Of a stretch of DNA of 56,099 bases, positions 53,387 to 56,099 are shown one piece after another. The position numbers and the translations under genes were made by a program. Within the stretch, counting starts at the first letter, position 1, and every line of letters starts with the position of its first letter. The DNA is from an uncultured Bacteroidales bacterium (GTDB lineage Bacteria > Bacteroidota > Bacteroidia > Bacteroidales > Paludibacteraceae): the NCBI GenBank assembly GCA_946404495.1, contig CAMJDT010000006.1, positions 1 through 56,099 on the forward strand. The letters run 5' to 3'. The notes under the pieces are model-generated. The model made no database searches and was not told the origin of the DNA. It worked only from the letters and a program-made list of their open reading frames with translations.

Positions 53387-55492
53387 TCACTCAATGAGGC
53401 TACCGCCGATGTCGTACATTCGGCCATCGGGATGGAGGATGAGGAAGCGACCGTCGCGGAGCAGCTTACGCGGGAGATTGGCATCGCGGGGCGAAGCGTT
53501 GGTCTCGTCTAAGTCATCCTCGCGGGGTTCTTCTTCGGAGGTAGCAAAACCGCCGGACTGCGCACCTACGTAACTGCGATCGTCATCCATTGCATCCAAG
53601 CTATAGGTATAATCCTCTCCTGGTTCGAGACCGCCGACATCTACCTGCAGCGTCTCCGACGAACCGCCCGTCGAGTCTTTGCGCGCGATGATGCGCTCGG
53701 GTCCGAAGCGGAGACTATCTACGATGTTGTTCTCCTTATCGATATGATACATCGCTATCCTGCGTCCATTGCGGTAGATCTTCAGTTCGTAGAGAACGGC
53801 ACCCGGAACGGTGTCCCAGATAATGGTCACAGACGTAGCTTCGATACTATCTACTACCACTTCCTGCGTTACCTCCGGCATGAAGAAGTGCGCCATAAAC
53901 GTCGTGTCCTGCGTGACGGTAAACTGCATAGGATTCGTCGTGGAACCATCTGACCACATTGAGAACTCAAAGTCAGATTCGGGCAGTGCTTCCAGCGTAA
54001 TCTGACGTCCTTCGGGATAGGTTCCCGTACCGGCTACCGTACCGTGTTCAGCCAGAACGGTCACGGTATATACCGGCAGTCGGGTCACGGTCAAATCCAG
54101 CGTATAGGAGCTGTCGCAACCGAGGGCTGTAAGATGGCTATCCTCGTAGTGACCGCTCTCGGTGAGCTCCTGTCCGTGCCATAGATACGGCAGGGCATCT
54201 TCGCGAATCGTAACGATATCATTCACCGTATAAGCCGGCAAAGTGGTCAGCGAGAGCGACCAGACGATACTGTCGTTGCCGGTATCAGCATAAGTGAGCC
54301 GGTCGTAGTGGATACGTGTGCCGGGTTGGTTGCGCAGCGTCTTACCGCGCCATTGATAGGCCTCACCAAGGCAGACGGTATCGTATTCGGTCGGATACTC
54401 GATAACAGGCTGAATCGTAAGATGCAGCGTCACGATACTATCGCAACCCATGCGGGACTGCAGGGTGAGGGTATACGTACCGCTTTGCGTCAGCTGCTGA
54501 CCGTTCCAGATATAGGGTAATTGCTTATCCGTGATAGTTCGTGACGACTCCTTATAATAAGAGGTGTCGCACGCACGCGCAAGGATGTTTGTGAAGCGGC
54601 TCCAACGGTTGTCCCCTTGGTAAGCCGATACGGCAGGCAACGGTACATAGACCGGAATAGAGGTCGCTACATCATTAAATGTATTGGTCTCTATCGCCGG
54701 CGGTGTCTCTGCGTGCGAGGTGAGGGCGGTCAGACCGCTGCAACCCATAAACGTGCCGCTACCAATCGTAATGACGGTAGAGGGAATAGAGACGGTTGTG
54801 AGGTTGCTGCAGTTGTAGAACGCGTTGTTGTCAATCAGCGTTATGCCCTCCGGAATAGTGATGTAACGCAAGCCTGTGCATCCGTAAAGCATCGAAGCCG
54901 GAATCTGCGTCCACGAAGTAGGAATAGATAGTGTTGTAAGGGCTGTGCAACCCTGAAAAGCAGCCGTTCCGATGGCATCATTATGGTCGTTGAGACCCAC
55001 ATATGCCAATGAGGTACAGCCCTGAAAGGCGTTCGCTCCGACCGATGTGACGGAGGCAGGCAGGGTAACTGCGATGAGCGAGGTGCAGTTCTGGAAGGCG
55101 CACGAACCGATGCTTTCCAGTCCCTCCACCATTTGCAGACTCTTGAGTCCGCCGCAGCCAAAGAAAGCGTAGCGACCAATAGATGTCAGCGCCGGCGAGA
55201 GGGAGACGGACAGGATGGAGGTGTTGTTGTAGAACGCCGTCGTTCCGATAGCCGTCACTGTGTAGGAGGTACCATCCGACGTAGTAGAGGCCGGAATGAC
55301 TACCTCGCCGTCAAAGAGATCGGGATTAGAGATTGTAATACCTGATACCGAAGCAGTTAGTGCTTCTGCATCGTAAGAGAAAGTGAGTTGGTAATACTCC
55401 TCGGCATGAATTGCTGTCGCACATAGCAGCATCAAGCCTACGGCCATAAGCCGAATCCCTGAAAAAAAGGAGTGAGTAGTGATTCTTTTCAT
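53387..55492 (-). CDS. BspA-like protein with LRR, InlB-type and FN3-like modules (BspA array 3)
   Basis: A 701-aa exported protein with a signal peptide (about 1-30). Roughly: LRR_5 repeats at 60-310; two cysteine-containing modules at 315-470 (GCDSIVTLHLTIQP, GCDSSYTLDLTV); an InlB B-repeat-like module at 475-545 (VTVLAEHGTVAGTGTYPEG, FSMWSDGS); and an FN3-like domain at 550-660 (VTIIWDTVPGAVLYELKIYRNG). It ends with the tail LPRKLLRDGRFLILHPDGRMYDIGG, related to the tails of array 1 and 2. It has its own promoter and long structured leader. Confidence 0.88.
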   Translation of the reverse strand: MKRITTHSFFSGIRLMAVGLMLLCATAIHAEEYYQLTFSYDAEALTASVSGITISNPDLFDGEVVIPASTTSDGTSYTVTAIGTTAFYNNTSILSVSLSPALTSIGRYAFFGCGGLKSLQMVEGLESIGSCAFQNCTSLIAVTLPASVTSVGANAFQGCTSLAYVGLNDHNDAIGTAAFQGCTALTTLSIPTSWTQIPASMLYGCTGLRYITIPEGITLIDNNAFYNCSNLTTVSIPSTVITIGSGTFMGCSGLTALTSHAETPPAIETNTFNDVATSIPVYVPLPAVSAYQGDNRWSRFTNILARACDTSYYKESSRTITDKQLPYIWNGQQLTQSGTYTLTLQSRMGCDSIVTLHLTIQPVIEYPTEYDTVCLGEAYQWRGKTLRNQPGTRIHYDRLTYADTGNDSIVWSLSLTTLPAYTVNDIVTIREDALPYLWHGQELTESGHYEDSHLTALGCDSSYTLDLTVTRLPVYTVTVLAEHGTVAGTGTYPEGRQITLEALPESDFEFSMWSDGSTTNPMQFTVTQDTTFMAHFFMPEVTQEVVVDSIEATSVTIIWDTVPGAVLYELKIYRNGRRIAMYHIDKENNIVDSLRFGPERIIARKDSTGGSSETLQVDVGGLEPGEDYTYSLDAMDDDRSYVGAQSGGFATSEEEPREDDLDETNASPRDANLPRKLLRDGRFLILHPDGRMYDIGGSLIE

Positions 55493-55536
55493 ATAGTTTG
55501 TAATCTTAGTTGCACCCTACCACATAAAGAAAGCGC

Positions 55537-55570
55537 AGACCTCTTATTGTTTACTTACAATCAGAGGCCT
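55537..55570 (-). ncRNA. Hairpin in the BspA array 3 leader (possible attenuator)
   Basis: Minus strand arms AGGCCTCTGATTGT and ACAATAAGAGGTCT pair with one mismatch and a G-U pair around a short loop. It stands between the leader ORF (55588-55674) and the BspA start (55492). No T run follows directly, so it may act on translation or mRNA stability rather than by intrinsic termination. Confidence 0.55.
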
Positions 55571-55587
55571 TCGCATTGCCCATACAG

Positions 55588-55674
55588 TCAAATAAACAAC
55601 AGGAAACCTACGCCGATACGACGACCTACTATGCCAAAAATGACGAAGCAGGGTAATGTCATACCCATAGGCAT
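55588..55674 (-). CDS. 28-codon leader ORF before BspA array 3
   Basis: ATG at 55674-55672, reads MPMGMTLPCFVIFGIVG and continues RRIGVGFLLFI to TGA 55590-55588. Three in-frame ATGs occur in the first five codons. Hydrophobic with one Arg pair. Position between the promoter (55854-55885) and hairpin suggests a regulatory leader peptide. I have an impression of similar peptides in Prevotella relatives, which needs a search. Confidence 0.4.
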   Translation of the reverse strand: MPMGMTLPCFVIFGIVGRRIGVGFLLFI

Positions 55675-55853
55675 CTATTGCTCACTTTGATTTTGACTGT
55701 ATAACTGAAAGTTGCGAAGTTTCTGATTGTCAAACGCAAAGCGTCAATAAACGCTATCAATATGTCCGAAAACCACCCTTTTATGAAGAGACATATCCCT
55801 CCGGCGTGGTCCTCTTTTCTCGCCCGAATTAATCCGAACGATGATTTTGCGTG

Positions 55854-55920
55854 CAAAATTACAACTTTTTTTTGACATATGCAAATAAATTCGCAGAATT
55901 CTTACGAAATCTGCGAATTT
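55854..55920 (-). promoter_or_regulatory. Composite terminator-promoter before BspA array 3
   Basis: Minus strand: hairpin AAATTCGCAGA / TCTGCGAATTT (55920-55887), then TTTGCATATGTC (from 55885), 20-nt spacer, TAATTTTG (55861-55854). Transcription would begin near 55847, leaving a leader of about 355 nt before the BspA start. The remaining leader (55675-55846) has no gene that I can support. Confidence 0.75.
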
Positions 55921-55983
55921 TCGGTGTGATGGACGATTGACCATCATCAAAGAACGTAGTCAAGGCTCATTAAGCGCAGCGGC

Positions 55984-56099
55984 TCATTCCATCATTGATT
56001 CCCTCAGTCCCCGGTATATCTGAGTATATACCCAGCCGTAGAACTTGTAATGCAGGTTGGAGCCTTTCGGTATCGTCTTCAGGTACTCCGCGTACTTCT
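55984..56099 (-). CDS. 3' end of an unidentified protein (partial)
   Basis: Frame open from the right edge to TGA at 55986-55984, 37 full codons, ending in GLRESMME and containing PKGSNLHYKFYGWVYTQIY. GC content and codon use match the housekeeping genes. Family not recognised from this fragment. Its terminator is the hairpin at 55887-55920. Confidence 0.5.
   Translation of the reverse strand, partial: KYAEYLKTIPKGSNLHYKFYGWVYTQIYRGLRESMME

Noticed and set aside
55588..55853. Known riboswitch in the BspA array 3 leader
   Set aside because: No conserved core of the cobalamin, TPP, SAM or other riboswitches I can recognise; hairpin and leader ORF only.

Overview
The window is chromosomal DNA of a member of the Bacteroidales (phylum Bacteroidota), probably an uncultured gut- or oral-type lineage related to Prevotella or Paludibacteraceae. 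The evidence is the Bacteroidota promoter signature (TTTG about 20 nt upstream of TAnnTTTG) at more than a dozen places, type IX secretion genes (PorZ, GldJ, PorX), a DUF4270 lipoprotein, an archaeal-type ProRS, and BspA-like leucine-rich-repeat surface proteins. No rRNA, insertion sequence, integrase or CRISPR array was seen.

Layout. 1-328: the 3' end of an unidentified gene, a short-repeat cluster, then a fused terminator-promoter. 329-7195 (+): aspA, rdgB, porZ, an EptA-like phosphoethanolamine transferase and an acyltransferase, tightly packed. 7192-15623 (-): one long run of gyrB, LOG family, an unusual helical-repeat/lectin-like protein, kdsA, kdsD, a nucleoside kinase, a SPOR protein and folE. 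15783-20197 (-): proS with an OB-like Cys/Glu-rich lipoprotein and an MTAN-like protein, then pdxB and panC. 20344-22564 (+): a starch-synthase-like protein overlapping a DUF4270 lipoprotein. 22658-24868 (-): gldJ then gcvH. 25062-28782 (+): folP, cdaA, metG. 28865-28949 (-): tRNA-Ser(TGA). 29037-34622: a helix-hairpin-helix protein (+), the PASTA-rluD-porX-EEP operon (-) and a tiny Cys-rich lipoprotein (+).

From about 34.7 kb the window becomes accessory. 35.9-43.2 kb is a visibly AT-rich (strongest in mcrB/mcrC) nuclease cluster on the minus strand: WYL regulator, DUF1016 PD-(D/E)xK nuclease, DEDDh exonuclease, McrB with a modified-base-reader-like N-terminus, McrC, and an unassigned 280-aa protein. 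I read it as an antiphage island built around a Type IV McrBC system. Two promoters, one before the exonuclease-mcrBC genes and one before an unknown gene pair, share the inverted repeat TGCCrAATTrCGGCA over the -33 region. A Bro-N protein follows upstream.

44.3-55.5 kb is an array of three BspA-like proteins with one shared C-terminal tail. Between them sit two small two-gene modules (a truncated PIN toxin pair, and a 41-aa ORF plus a DUF6169-like protein), each driven by the same 96-bp repeat (92 of 96 positions identical by eye). The third BspA gene has a long leader with a conserved-looking 28-codon ORF and a strong hairpin.

Functionally, PorX (regulator), GldJ and PorZ (secretion and attachment machinery) could serve export of the BspA-like proteins; kdsA, kdsD and the EptA-like enzyme act in outer-membrane LPS; the rest is housekeeping. 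All calls come from reading the sequence; no database search was run.
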